Assembly: GCA_014799395.1 (NCBI GenBank)
Contig: JAAVID010000034.1
Location: 1 to 53,236 of the forward strand
Direction of reading: 5' to 3'
Length of the DNA: 53,236 nucleotides
From: Oscillospiraceae bacterium
Lineage (GTDB): Bacteria > Bacillota > Clostridia > Oscillospirales > Ruminococcaceae
Numbering within the stretch: position 1 is the first letter of the stretch; each line of letters opens with the position of its first letter. The notes under the pieces are model-generated. The model was given only the letters and a program-made list of their open reading frames with translations. It was not told the origin of the DNA and ran no database searches. The position numbers were made by a program, and so were the translations under genes. Shown one piece after another: positions 7,046 to 15,692 of this stretch.

Positions 7046-8790
7046 TATTCTTTCTTCTCCTTTAACATCTCTACCAGCTTCAGCAGCTCCTCATCGGACA
7101 TTTCTCCGTACTGTCTGTCCTTCGGGGTCTTGCCGTGATCGTTTAAAACGTCTATAAAATCCGCCAGCGCCGTTTTGTCGTTGGCGAAAGTGTTGTCGGT
7201 CACTATCTGCATTATTCTGCCCATTTCTCTCGCGTCAAATTCCTCGTTGAACAAAGAAATATCGGGCTGAGCTCCCTCGGCGAGCATTTTTGCGAGAAAT
7301 TCATAAACGCGCTTGTTAAAAGCCGTAGCGAACTCGCCCTCAAGCGCCGCGGAAATTTTTCCCAAAGCCTCGGGATTATGGTACAGATAGCATATTATCC
7401 CGCGCTCCGCCTTTTCCTCTTTCGGCATTTTCAGCGCGTCGGGATTTATCCTGTCGGGCGCGGGGTGAAGCGCGGCGTTCTGCTGTTGGCGCTTCGCTTT
7501 GCCTTTGTTGCGCGCTATCTCGCCGTCGACCGCCGACCTTATCGTATCGGCGGGAATAGAGGATTCTCTCGCCGCGCGGCTTATGTACACCGCCCTGTCG
7601 ATGTCGTTGCTTATCTGCGCTAAAAACGTTACCGCTTTTTTGAGATAAGCCGATCTGCCGTCGTCGGTGTTCAGATCGAGACCCGTGGCGAGCTTGTCCA
7701 TTTCATAAGCGATAGCGCTTCCAGACTTATCGATAAGCGACCTGAAAGTCTCCGCGCCGAACTTCTTTATGAATTCATCGGGGTCTTTTGCGCCGTCCAT
7801 TTTAAGAACTCTCGCGCGCACTCCCGCCTCCGAAAGCAGATTGATACCGCGCGAGGCGGCGGCTTGTCCCGCGCCGTCGCTGTCGTAGGAGAGAATGACC
7901 TCCTTTTTGCCCAGCCGCGAGATCATATTCGCCTGCTGCGCCGTAAGCGACGTTCCCAGCGACGCGACCGCGCTGTCAAATCCCGCCTGGTGCAGGGAGA
8001 TAACGTCCATATATCCCTCGCAGAGTATAAAATAGTCTGCCTTGGAATTCTTCGATTTATCCAGCGCGAACAGCATATCGCTCTTGTGGAACACCATAGT
8101 TTCCGCGCTGTTGAGGTATTTCGGGATATTCTTGTCCTCCGAGAGCGTTCGTCCGCCGAACGCCGCGACATTTCCGCGCGTATCGAATATCGGGAACATA
8201 ACGCGGTTTCGGAACTTATCGTATATTTTATTGTTATTCGTCGCCAGAAGCGAGCCGTCGGAAAGCTCATACTCGGAATAACCCAGATCTTTCATATAAA
8301 AATGAAGATCGTGATAATCATCGACGGCGTACCCCAATCCGAAACGCTTTATCGTGTGGTCGGACAGACCGCGCCTGCGGAGGTAGTCCAGTCCCGCAGC
8401 TCCGGCAGGGGAGAAGAGCTGTTTGTGGAAATATTTTCCCGCCTCGCGGTTCATTTCGTAAAGCCGCTGACGCTTTTTCGACGAGCCGTCGTCCTTATCC
8501 TCGGGCATCGGCATACCCGCCCTCTGCGCGAGAAAACGCACCGCGTCCATATAGTCGAGGTTCTCTATCATTCGTATGAACGTCACAACGTCGCCGCCCA
8601 CCCCGCAGCCGAAGCAGTGGAACAGTCCCTTGTCGGGCGAAATATGACAGGACGGGGATTTCTCCGAATGAAACGGACATCGGCACATATACGAGCTGCC
8701 CGAGCGCTTGAGCTCAACATACCCCTGAGCCACCGACACTATATCGTTCCTGTCGTGAAGCTCGCGCATAAAATCCTCGGAAAGTCGCAC
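7045..8790 (-). CDS. dnaG: DNA primase
   Basis: 581 residues; makes RNA primers at the replication fork. The N-terminal zinc-binding CHC2 domain has ligands at about Cys38, His41, Cys59 and Cys62. The catalytic core follows ([19 protein letters not shown]), then the TOPRIM domain with CEGYMDV and the metal-binding SYDSDGAG. The C-terminal helicase-binding part is short, as in many Firmicutes. The start is GTG at 8790, with AGAGGT five bases upstream. It lies between dgt and rpoD. Confidence 0.96.
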   Translation of the reverse strand: MRLSEDFMRELHDRNDIVSVAQGYVELKRSGSSYMCRCPFHSEKSPSCHISPDKGLFHCFGCGVGGDVVTFIRMIENLDYMDAVRFLAQRAGMPMPEDKDDGSSKKRQRLYEMNREAGKYFHKQLFSPAGAAGLDYLRRRGLSDHTIKRFGLGYAVDDYHDLHFYMKDLGYSEYELSDGSLLATNNNKIYDKFRNRVMFPIFDTRGNVAAFGGRTLSEDKNIPKYLNSAETMVFHKSDMLFALDKSKNSKADYFILCEGYMDVISLHQAGFDSAVASLGTSLTAQQANMISRLGKKEVILSYDSDGAGQAAASRGINLLSEAGVRARVLKMDGAKDPDEFIKKFGAETFRSLIDKSGSAIAYEMDKLATGLDLNTDDGRSAYLKKAVTFLAQISNDIDRAVYISRAARESSIPADTIRSAVDGEIARNKGKAKRQQQNAALHPAPDRINPDALKMPKEEKAERGIICYLYHNPEALGKISAALEGEFATAFNKRVYEFLAKMLAEGAQPDISLFNEEFDAREMGRIMQIVTDNTFANDKTALADFIDVLNDHGKTPKDRQYGEMSDEELLKLVEMLKEKKE

Positions 8791-8822
8791 CTTTACCTCT
8801 TTTCTGCCAATACGTCAATATG

Positions 8823-9833
8823 TCACGAAATATAGCCGTTGTTCCAGCCCCTCGGGATACACAGCTTGCTGAAATAATCCACAGCGTATTCGTCGGTCAT
8901 ACCGCTGATATAGTCGCCGACGGCGACCTCGAGACCGTCGCGCTCGGCAAGCTCCTTATAAAGTCTCGGCATTTCGTCCTTGTTATTATAGAAGTACTCG
9001 TACAGATACTCGACGATATGCCCCGCCTTGTCCTTTTCGGCAATGGTCGGAGCGGCTCTGTAAACGCGCTCGAACATAAAGCCACGAAGCTCGTCGAAAG
9101 CCTTTTTCGTCGTTTCGTCAAACTCTATCTCCGCGCCGCTGTTGTCAACAAGCGAGCGCACAAGGCTCGTTATCCTTGCGGATTTCGTCTCCCCGAGCGT
9201 TTTCAAGGGGAATTCGGGCAGATCGCTCTGCTTGATGACCCCTCCGCGGATAGCGTCCTCAATATCGTGATTTATGTACGCTATCTTATCGCAGAACCGC
9301 ACGATACAGCCCTCCAGCGTAGACGGCGGCACGGACGATCCGCGGTGCGCGACAATGCCGTCGATCACCTCGAAAGTGAGGTTCAGACCCTTTCCGTCCT
9401 TTTCGATGACCTCGACCACCCGTCTGCTTTGCAGATTATGCGCAAAGCCGTTCGGGAGCAGTCTGTTCAGCACGCGTTCCCCGTCGTGACCGAACGGCGT
9501 ATGCCCCAGGTCGTGACCGAGCGCGATAGCCTCCGTCAAGTCCTCGTTAAGCCCCAGCGCGCACGCCACGGTACGCGAGATCTGGCTTACCTCCAGCGTA
9601 TGCGTAAGGCGCGTGCGGTAGTGGTCGCTGTGCGGTATCAGAAACACCTGCGTCTTATGCTTCAGCCTGCGGAATGAGTTGCAGTGGATTATACGGTCGC
9701 GGTCGCGTTGAAAATCTGTGCGGAAGTCGCACGGCTTCTCGTATGCCTTACGTCCGCGGCTGTCCTCGGACCTGCACGCGTATTCGCTGAGAATACGCCG
9801 TTCGTTCTCCATAATGCGTTCGCGCGGCAGCAC
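8823..9833 (-). CDS. dgt: Deoxyguanosinetriphosphate triphosphohydrolase
   Basis: 336 residues, HD-domain dNTPase that splits dGTP (and often other dNTPs) into deoxynucleoside and triphosphate. The signature FRRLKHKTQVF, the metal-binding HTLEV (His78) and the HD pair in GHDLGHTPFGHDGE are all intact. The start is GTG at 9833: AAGGAG lies 8 bases upstream, while the in-frame GTG at 9842 falls inside that ribosome site. It is the first gene of the dgt-dnaG-rpoD cluster found in many Clostridia, tying nucleotide-pool control to replication. Confidence 0.93.
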   Translation of the reverse strand: MLPRERIMENERRILSEYACRSEDSRGRKAYEKPCDFRTDFQRDRDRIIHCNSFRRLKHKTQVFLIPHSDHYRTRLTHTLEVSQISRTVACALGLNEDLTEAIALGHDLGHTPFGHDGERVLNRLLPNGFAHNLQSRRVVEVIEKDGKGLNLTFEVIDGIVAHRGSSVPPSTLEGCIVRFCDKIAYINHDIEDAIRGGVIKQSDLPEFPLKTLGETKSARITSLVRSLVDNSGAEIEFDETTKKAFDELRGFMFERVYRAAPTIAEKDKAGHIVEYLYEYFYNNKDEMPRLYKELAERDGLEVAVGDYISGMTDEYAVDYFSKLCIPRGWNNGYIS

Positions 9834-9901
9834 TGCAATCACTCCTTTTTGCCCTCTGTAAATATATACAATTTTCGACCCCGATACACCTTTTTTTATT
9901 T

Positions 9902-10537
9902 TTAAATTTCGGCGTTTTGCGCAAAATCGATCCGGATTTTTTGTTTGCTTTCCACAACGATTTTGCCGTTACAGCTGTCTATCAGCTTTTCCTTGAGCTT
10001 TTCCGAAAGCTCCTCGCGAACATAGATCGTTATCTTAACAATGTCGGCAAACTCCTCCGAAACCGTCCTCACATCGTATTCCGCGAATATTTGCGGCAGT
10101 TTCCCGTACAGCGAATAATCCACCGATATTTCAAACTGCTCCGCAAGCGCCATGACCTTGATACGCGCCGCGCCGACCGCGTCCTTAGCGCCGCGCGTGT
10201 ACGCCCTCACCAGACCGCCCGCGCCGAGCAGCACGCCTCCGAAGTAGCGCGTGACAACGCACGCCACGTCCGTCAGCCCCTCCTTGCGGAGAACCTCGTA
10301 GATAGGCACGCCCGCCGTTCCCGAAGGCTCGCCGTCGTCGGAGTGACGGGCGGCGGAGTTCTCGCGCAGAATATACGCGTAGCAGTTGTGGGTCGCCTTG
10401 CGGTGCATGGCGCGTATCTCGTTGATGAACTCCACCGCTTGCTCCTCGGTCTCAACGGGCGCGAGATAGCCGATAAATTCCGATTTCTTTTCAATGAACC
10501 GAGCTTCGCAGCGTTCGGCGATCGTTTTATACTCCAC
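9902..10537 (-). CDS. YigZ/IMPACT family protein
   Basis: 211 residues. The N-terminal UPF0029 (Impact) domain has the signature SRHSDDGEPSGTAG-like stretch (here AARHSDDGEPSGTAGVPI) and YFGGVLLGAGGLVRAY. The short C-terminal domain resembles the EF-G domain V fold. The family is linked to translation and amino-acid starvation, but its bacterial role is unsettled. The start is GTG at 10537 with GGGAGG nearby; a longer upstream frame has no ribosome site. Confidence 0.88.
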   Translation of the reverse strand: MEYKTIAERCEARFIEKKSEFIGYLAPVETEEQAVEFINEIRAMHRKATHNCYAYILRENSAARHSDDGEPSGTAGVPIYEVLRKEGLTDVACVVTRYFGGVLLGAGGLVRAYTRGAKDAVGAARIKVMALAEQFEISVDYSLYGKLPQIFAEYDVRTVSEEFADIVKITIYVREELSEKLKEKLIDSCNGKIVVESKQKIRIDFAQNAEI

Positions 10538-10610
10538 GCGATACCTCCCGATAATTTTACAATACGTTATATTTTTTAAAAACTTTATATCGACAAAATT
10601 CGCCCTCAAC

Positions 10611-10648
10611 GACAACAAAAACTCACGCACAAAAAATTATGCGTGAGT
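10611..10648 (-). terminator. Terminator of rpmE
   Basis: Nine-base perfect stem ACTCACGCA / TGCGTGAGT (10621-10629 and 10640-10648), followed on the minus strand by TTTTGTTG. Confidence 0.85.
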
Positions 10649-10689
10649 TTCGTTTTTAAGAACATCGGACAAAGTCAAGCGTCCGGCAA

Positions 10690-10893
10690 TTACTTGCCCA
10701 TATTGTAACGCTTCTTAAATCTGTCAACACGTCCGCCGCTGTCAACCAGCTTCTGCTTACCTGTATAGAACGGGTGGCACTTGGAGCAGATCTCGACCTT
10801 AATGTCCTTCTTTGTGGAACGCGTTTCTATAACGTTTCCGCAGGCGCACTTGATAGTGGTAGCCTCGTATGCGGGATGAATACCGTCTTTCAT
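10690..10893 (-). CDS. rpmE: Ribosomal protein L31 (zinc-binding type)
   Basis: 67 residues. It carries the zinc-type motif, with KCACGNV near residue 16 and [13 protein letters not shown] near residue 37, so it is the Cys-containing form that binds one zinc. A GAGGTGA ribosome site precedes the ATG. It is transcribed from the promoter at 11158-11186 through a leader of about 260 bases that contains the 164-bp palindrome at 10920-11083, and ends at the terminator at 10611. Confidence 0.97.
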   Translation of the reverse strand: MKDGIHPAYEATTIKCACGNVIETRSTKKDIKVEICSKCHPFYTGKQKLVDSGGRVDRFKKRYNMGK

Positions 10894-10919
10894 TTACAGT
10901 CACCTCAATCCGTAGAATT

Positions 10920-11083
10920 AGAACCTGTCCACATAGCCCGAAATGCTTGGATTGCGAAGCAAATTTTTTCGAGTACAAGGAAAAGCGACGACGGCGTACT
11001 GTATGTACGCCTAGGAGCTTTGACGCAGTACTCGGAAAAATTTGCCGCAAGACAAGCGTTGAGCGGCTGTGTGGACGGGTTCT
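10920..11083. repeat. 164-bp imperfect palindrome, copy 1 (MITE-like)
   Basis: The ends are AGAACCTGTCCACA and its near-inverse TGTGGACGGGTTCT. The arms match each other at about four bases in five over 57 bases, and the centre is the perfect palindrome GGCGTACTGTATGTACGCC (10993-11011). Arms share GCAAATTTTT next to GAGTAC. It lies wholly in the rpmE 5' leader, starting 27 bp before the rpmE ATG. It encodes nothing, and no clear target duplication flanks it. The same design recurs at 28918-29081. Confidence 0.75.
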
Positions 11084-11157
11084 TTACCTCTTGATACCTG
11101 AAATCTTTGTGACAGCAAAGAATTACGGAATCAAGAGCCGCAAAATCATACTCTTGG

Positions 11158-11186
11158 ATTATACCACATTCCACGAAAAAAATCAA
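11158..11186 (-). promoter_or_regulatory. Promoter of rpmE
   Basis: Minus strand: TTGATT (11186-11181), 17-base spacer, TATAAT (11163-11158). It lies between pgcA and the palindrome. The 332-bp gap 10894-11225 holds only this promoter and the repeat. Confidence 0.75.
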
Positions 11187-11225
11187 GTGGTTTTTCAAAA
11201 TATATCAAATTACACAAATCGCAAA

Positions 11226-12941
11226 TCAAAAACCGATGATTTTTGTGAAATCCGCCGACAATTTCTCCTGGAGCGCAACCGCCGCGTCCTTATCCGCGCC
11301 CTTGGTGGTGTAGTAGACCTTGATCTTGGGCTCGGTACCCGAGGGTCTGATGATGACCGAAGCGTCGTCCGCGAGGTTGTAGGTGATGACGTCGGACTTA
11401 GGCAGCGTAACAGCGCTTGTCGAGCCGTCCGCCATAGTCTTTACCGAAGCAACGTAGTCGGTAACGGCAAGCACGTCCAGACCGCCGATGGTCTTGGGAG
11501 CGTTCGCGCGAAGCCCGCTCATTATTTCCTTCATACGCTCCATACCCGAAGCGCCCTCGCAGGTGAAGTTGCCGAGCTTGTTGAAGTATACGCCGTACTC
11601 GTCGTACATCTTCTTGCGCGCCTCGATAAGGGTAACGCCCTTGGTGCGGTAGTAAGCCGCCATTTCGCAGATGAGCATGGAAGCCACGACAGCGTCCTTA
11701 TCGCGGACATAGCCGCCCGCGAGATAGCCGTAGCTCTCCTCAAAGCCGAAGATGTAGCGGTTCTCCTCGCCGTCCTTTTCAAGCAGACCTATCTGCTCGC
11801 CGATGAACTTAAAGCCCGTCAGCACCTCGCGCAGCTCCACGCCGTACTTAGCGCATATAGCCTTGGTGATGTCCGAGGTAACGATAGTCTTAACGGCAAC
11901 GGGGTTCTTGGGCATCTTGCCGAGAGCGATACGCTCCTTGCAGATGTATTCGAGCAGCAGAGCGCCCGTCTCGTTACCCGTGAACAGCTCGTAGTGGTCG
12001 CCGTCGGGAACTGCGATACCAACGCGGTCGCAGTCGGGGTCGGTCGCCAGCAGCAGGTCGGGCTTCTCCTTTTCGCAGAGGTTCAGACCGCACTGGAGCG
12101 CCTCGCGTATCTCGGGATTCGGGAACGGACAGGTCGGGAAGTTTCCGTCGGGGTTCTCCTGCTCGGGAACTACGACAACGTCCTTAACGCCGATCTCCTT
12201 GAGTATGCGGCGAACGGGCTTGTTGCCCGTACCGTTAAGGGGAGTGTATACGACTTTAAGGTTGCTGGTCGGTACAAGGTCGCTGTGCAGGCTCTGCTCG
12301 CGAACCTTTGCGATATACTCGTCGATAACGGTATCGCCGATGTAGGAAACGGTGCCGTCCGCGACAGCCTTTTCAAAGTCAACGGACTTCACGCCGCTGA
12401 AAATATCGATCTTGTTGATCTTGGACAGAACTATATCCGCCGCCTCAAGAGTGAGCTGACAGCCGTCCGAGCCGTAAACCTTGTAGCCGTTGTATTTCGC
12501 GGGGTTGTGAGAAGCGGTAACGACGATACCCGCGCCGCATTTCAGCTTGCGCACAGCCCAGGAGAGCATAGGCGTAGGCATAAGCTCTTTGTAAATATGT
12601 ACCTTGATACCGTTCGCGGCGAGGACCTCCGCGGCGCTCTTAGCGAAATAGTCCGACTTGTTGCGGCTGTCATAAGCGATAGCGACGCTCTTTTCAACGC
12701 CGTTTTCGAGGATATACTCCGCGAGACCCTGAGTAGCCTTTTTAACGGTGTACACGTTCATACGGTTAGTGCCCGCGCCGATAACGCCGCGCAGTCCGCC
12801 CGTACCGAATTCGAGATCGCGGTAGAAGCGGTCGTTCTTGCCCTCCTCGTCGGCGGAAACGCTCTCCAGCTCAACCTTGAGGTCGGGATCGGCAACAGCC
12901 TTGTCCAGCCACAGCTCGTACATTTTCTGAATATCTGCCAT
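11226..12941 (-). CDS. pgcA: Phosphoglucomutase / phosphomannomutase
   Basis: 571-residue alpha-D-phosphohexomutase, interconverting hexose 1- and 6-phosphates for glycogen, cell-wall and exopolysaccharide precursors. Four signature loops are present: the phosphoserine loop TASHNPAKYNGYK, the Mg-binding DPDCDRVGIAV, the sugar-specificity loop GFEESYGYL, and the phosphate-binding RPSGTEPKIKVYY. Its length fits the PgcA subgroup of Firmicutes. AGGAGG lies 9 bases before the ATG, and a strong promoter lies upstream at 12984-13012. The symbol is by family resemblance. Confidence 0.92.
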   Translation of the reverse strand: MADIQKMYELWLDKAVADPDLKVELESVSADEEGKNDRFYRDLEFGTGGLRGVIGAGTNRMNVYTVKKATQGLAEYILENGVEKSVAIAYDSRNKSDYFAKSAAEVLAANGIKVHIYKELMPTPMLSWAVRKLKCGAGIVVTASHNPAKYNGYKVYGSDGCQLTLEAADIVLSKINKIDIFSGVKSVDFEKAVADGTVSYIGDTVIDEYIAKVREQSLHSDLVPTSNLKVVYTPLNGTGNKPVRRILKEIGVKDVVVVPEQENPDGNFPTCPFPNPEIREALQCGLNLCEKEKPDLLLATDPDCDRVGIAVPDGDHYELFTGNETGALLLEYICKERIALGKMPKNPVAVKTIVTSDITKAICAKYGVELREVLTGFKFIGEQIGLLEKDGEENRYIFGFEESYGYLAGGYVRDKDAVVASMLICEMAAYYRTKGVTLIEARKKMYDEYGVYFNKLGNFTCEGASGMERMKEIMSGLRANAPKTIGGLDVLAVTDYVASVKTMADGSTSAVTLPKSDVITYNLADDASVIIRPSGTEPKIKVYYTTKGADKDAAVALQEKLSADFTKIIGF

Positions 12942-12983
12942 AAGAAGAAACCTCCTGAAAAAAATATTTATAATAACGATTAC

Positions 12984-13012
12984 ATTATAGCATATCTGTT
13001 TGAAAATTTCAA
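12984..13012 (-). promoter_or_regulatory. Promoter of the phosphohexomutase gene
   Basis: Minus strand: TTGAAA (13012-13007), 17-base spacer, TATAAT (12989-12984). Confidence 0.7.
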
Positions 13013-13085
13013 TAGTTTTGTAAATAATTTACAAAATTTTTCACGGAAATTGGCGATTTTTTTATAGTGTTGTTAAGTTAATATT

Positions 13086-13122
13086 AAAAAAACAGCACCG
13101 CACAGATATTCCTGTACGGTGC
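13086..13122 (-). terminator. Terminator of the ECF operon at 13134-15376
   Basis: Stem GCACCG-ACAG / CTGT-CGGTGC with a 5-base loop (13094-13122), followed on the minus strand by seven T. It lies 12 bp past the stop of the membrane-anchored partner gene. Confidence 0.85.
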
Positions 13123-13133
13123 AAAAGCAAATA

Positions 13134-14819
13134 TTAGTCCGAGGAAATGTCTTTCACGGTACCAATGCGTTCGTGGAAATCGAACGTTATCTCATAGCCG
13201 TAAACGGGGTCGGCAAAGGTCGTGCCGCCCTTATACTCAAAGCTGTCGGAAACGCGCAGCCCCTCCGCAGGCACTTCGTTCGGCTGAAGAGAGAACTGAC
13301 TGTACCTTATGCCGTTCTCGTCTTTGTACGTGATAGAGGCTTGATATTTCAGCTCATCGTTCACTATCGGATATACTGTGTATTCGTCTATTTCGAGGTC
13401 AAAGAAGTAGTACGGAACGGGGTCGGAATCCGGGTCATCACGGCTTAGCATTACCATAAGATAACGGTCGTCCTCCATTCTGAACAATCGTATACAGCCC
13501 TCAAACAGCTCGCTTTCGTGAAGGGAAACGGAACGGGTTGTATAGTCCCAGGGAGGAAAATAAGCTATCATTCTCCTGCCGTCGCTGTGCTTGACGTATA
13601 TGCATATCCGGTCGGCATTCCACTCGTCGAGCCGATTGTTAAGCAAGTAATAGCGGTGCATTTCTCCCGGACGGCGCTGTACGCCTATCATAACAATGGA
13701 TACGGTCATATCTTCCACCGTAGTGGTGGATACTATCGCGCTTTCGCCGACCTCGGGATACGGGTCGTATTTCAGCTTTTCGGGATCCCAGCCCCTGAGA
13801 TAATCGATCTCCACGTCCTCATATCCCGCGGGCATTTTGTCGGGGTATACCAGCTTTATGTTAGCCGGTTCGCTGAAATGCAGCTCGTATCCGTATTCTT
13901 CATCAACGAAAACCGAGGAACTCTTCCGATAAAATCTCCCCGACGTCTGATAGCCGAACCCGACTCCGCCGAGACGGTCTATGCCGTCAACAAAGTACGA
14001 AAATATGCCGAAGCTTGATATTTTGTTTTCATCCGTTCTGTGTGGATCATAACCTTCTATAATGTTGAAAAACCTTGCTATAAAAGCGTCATTATCGGCG
14101 TCATAATCAACATACTGCACAACAAAATCGGGATGTTTTCTCTGATACAGCCGCGTGCCGCCGTTGGAAACGCATTTGCTGTGAATAAACCTTTCCTCGT
14201 CATTATAAAGCCAGGAAACGTCGTCGTATATATACTTTTCGCCGTCGTCGGTCTTGGCGTAAAGCACTATATCCTTTGCGCCCCAATAATCGGTGTAGTC
14301 AAAGCCGTTTACAATGCGCTCCTCGCCCGGGAGCTTGGTAATGTCGTGCAGTATAAGCGAAACCGTCATTCCGTTAAGCTCCGACTTCGACGCGACCGCG
14401 CTCCCTCCGAGCACAAGCTCGCCGCCCGTGATTTCATCGGGATTCCAGCCCCTGATAAAATCGGGCTCCCAAAATCGGTCATAGTCGTCATAGTCGTCAT
14501 AGCTTTCGGAGCTGTCCGAGCTTTCGGATATATCGTCGCTGCTTGTACTTTCGGTGCTTGCGTCGCCGCTTGTATCATCGGAGCTTGTGCTGTCCGAGGA
14601 TACGCCGTTAGGCAAAAGAACCTTTCCGTTAAAGTAACGCACAGCCGAACCCGCGGTGAAAACCAAGGCTATACACGCCGCCGCGTACAGCAGATACTTC
14701 CACACGGGCGTGCGCTTATACGGTATCACGATAGTATCCATACGCGATATATCAAGTGTGCTGTCGATAATGTCCTCGTCTACCGCTCCCATAATATCCA
14801 GAAATTCGTTCTTAGTCAC
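13134..14819 (-). CDS. Membrane-anchored partner of ECF sigma (probable anti-sigma/sensor) with duplicated outer domain
   Basis: 561 residues. The cytoplasmic N-terminus (~60 residues, MTKNEFLDIMG) is followed by one membrane helix (YLLYAAACIALVFTAGSAV), a Ser/Asp/Thr-rich linker, then a long outer region. That region has two copies of a module, each opening with (I/L)RGW(N/D)P and containing MTVS, a PGE motif and an (I/V)xLY/IY-K-DG-strand. The GTG start overlaps the sigma stop (GTGA) and has AAGGGGG upstream, so synthesis is coupled to the sigma factor. No zinc-type anti-sigma motif is seen; the anti-sigma role is inferred from coupling and topology. Confidence 0.75.
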   Translation of the reverse strand: MTKNEFLDIMGAVDEDIIDSTLDISRMDTIVIPYKRTPVWKYLLYAAACIALVFTAGSAVRYFNGKVLLPNGVSSDSTSSDDTSGDASTESTSSDDISESSDSSESYDDYDDYDRFWEPDFIRGWNPDEITGGELVLGGSAVASKSELNGMTVSLILHDITKLPGEERIVNGFDYTDYWGAKDIVLYAKTDDGEKYIYDDVSWLYNDEERFIHSKCVSNGGTRLYQRKHPDFVVQYVDYDADNDAFIARFFNIIEGYDPHRTDENKISSFGIFSYFVDGIDRLGGVGFGYQTSGRFYRKSSSVFVDEEYGYELHFSEPANIKLVYPDKMPAGYEDVEIDYLRGWDPEKLKYDPYPEVGESAIVSTTTVEDMTVSIVMIGVQRRPGEMHRYYLLNNRLDEWNADRICIYVKHSDGRRMIAYFPPWDYTTRSVSLHESELFEGCIRLFRMEDDRYLMVMLSRDDPDSDPVPYYFFDLEIDEYTVYPIVNDELKYQASITYKDENGIRYSQFSLQPNEVPAEGLRVSDSFEYKGGTTFADPVYGYEITFDFHERIGTVKDISSD

Positions 14820-15376
14820 AGCTCGTACCCCCTTTTCTTCAGATATTCCTTCAGCTTTTTCCGAACTCTCGTCAGCGTGACGGTAACGTTGCTTTCGGTC
14901 ATTCCAAGACACCTCGCGACGTCGGAAACGCTCAGACAGCCCCAGTATCTTCTTACAAACGCCTGTTTCTGCTGTTCGGGGAGCTTGCGCAGAAAGTCGT
15001 TTACCGCGCAGATAAGCTCCTTTCGCTCAGCCTCGTTCTCGACCGAGTGTTCTCCCGAAACGAAGTCCTCCAGCTCGTCGAACGACAGCGCCGGCTCTCC
15101 GCCGCCGCGTTTTTCGGCGCGGCTTGCCCTCACCCGCATAAGCGCGAAATTACGCGCTATCGCCGCCGCAAACGCCGCCAGAGACCTCGGCACGGCGGGC
15201 GGTATGGATTCCCACACTTTCAGATAAGTATCGTTAAGGCATTCCTCCACCTCGGTAAAGTCGCCGAGTATACTCTGCACGGTCCTTCGGCAGATACTGC
15301 CGTATTTTCTCGAAAGCTCGGTTATCGAGTTCTCGTCGCGGTTCTGAAACAGGAGAATTATTTTATCGTCCTCCAC
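14816..15376 (-). CDS. ECF-type RNA polymerase sigma factor
   Basis: 186 residues. The region 2 signature is modest (EECLNDTYLKVWESIPP). Region 4 is a clear helix-turn-helix (LSVSDVARCLGMTESNVTVTLTRVRKKLKEYL) after LPEQQKQAFVRRYWG. The Arg/Gly-rich inter-domain linker is typical of ECF factors. The GTG start follows GGAGGTGGTCAA. It is first in a two-gene operon with the membrane protein, which should hold it inactive until a surface signal arrives. Confidence 0.9.
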   Translation of the reverse strand: MEDDKIILLFQNRDENSITELSRKYGSICRRTVQSILGDFTEVEECLNDTYLKVWESIPPAVPRSLAAFAAAIARNFALMRVRASRAEKRGGGEPALSFDELEDFVSGEHSVENEAERKELICAVNDFLRKLPEQQKQAFVRRYWGCLSVSDVARCLGMTESNVTVTLTRVRKKLKEYLKKRGYEL

Positions 15377-15548
15377 TTGACCACCTCCGATATTTTCTCC
15401 TCTGTAAATTAAGATGCGTTTTAAAATGTTTCACTACACTTTTTTGAAAATTAACGCCTGATCTCTTTATAAATATGCGCGAGCCCCTTTGCGGGAAGAT
15501 ACGGCTCGTGAACGTGACGATAGCCGCTATGCAAACATTATTCATTGC
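15377..15548. other. Leader/promoter region of the ECF operon, no gene seen
   Basis: Together with the terminator at 15549-15611 this makes up the 316-bp gap before vanT. A GAGCC/GGCTC hairpin near 15480-15510 and a GTGAAA...TAATTT pair 17 bases apart, about 50 bp before the sigma start, are visible. TGAAACATTTT could be an ECF -35, but no convincing ECF -10 lies at the right distance. Confidence 0.35.
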
Positions 15549-15611
15549 AAAAAATACACCCGCTGTTTTCCCGCAGCTCGGTCTTGCTGCCGAAAGGAAA
15601 AAGCGGATGTA
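15549..15611 (-). terminator. Terminator of the van operon
   Basis: Long two-part hairpin: outer stem TACACCCGCT / AGCGGATGTA (15555-15564 and 15602-15611), with inner TTTTCC/GGAAAA and GCAGC/GCTGC pairing, followed on the minus strand by six T. It lies 81 bp past the vanT stop. Confidence 0.8.
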
Positions 15612-15692
15612 TCTAATATCCGTATGCGCCGCATTGATCACATCTCAACATCTCAAGTATATTATCATATCGGGCGCGGTTTGTCAAGGGCT

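Noticed and set aside
10869-13067. Open frame of over 700 codons on the plus strand
   Set aside because: It is antisense to rpmE and the phosphohexomutase, runs through their promoters and the palindrome, and its protein is a low-complexity Val/Leu/Arg mix with no motif.
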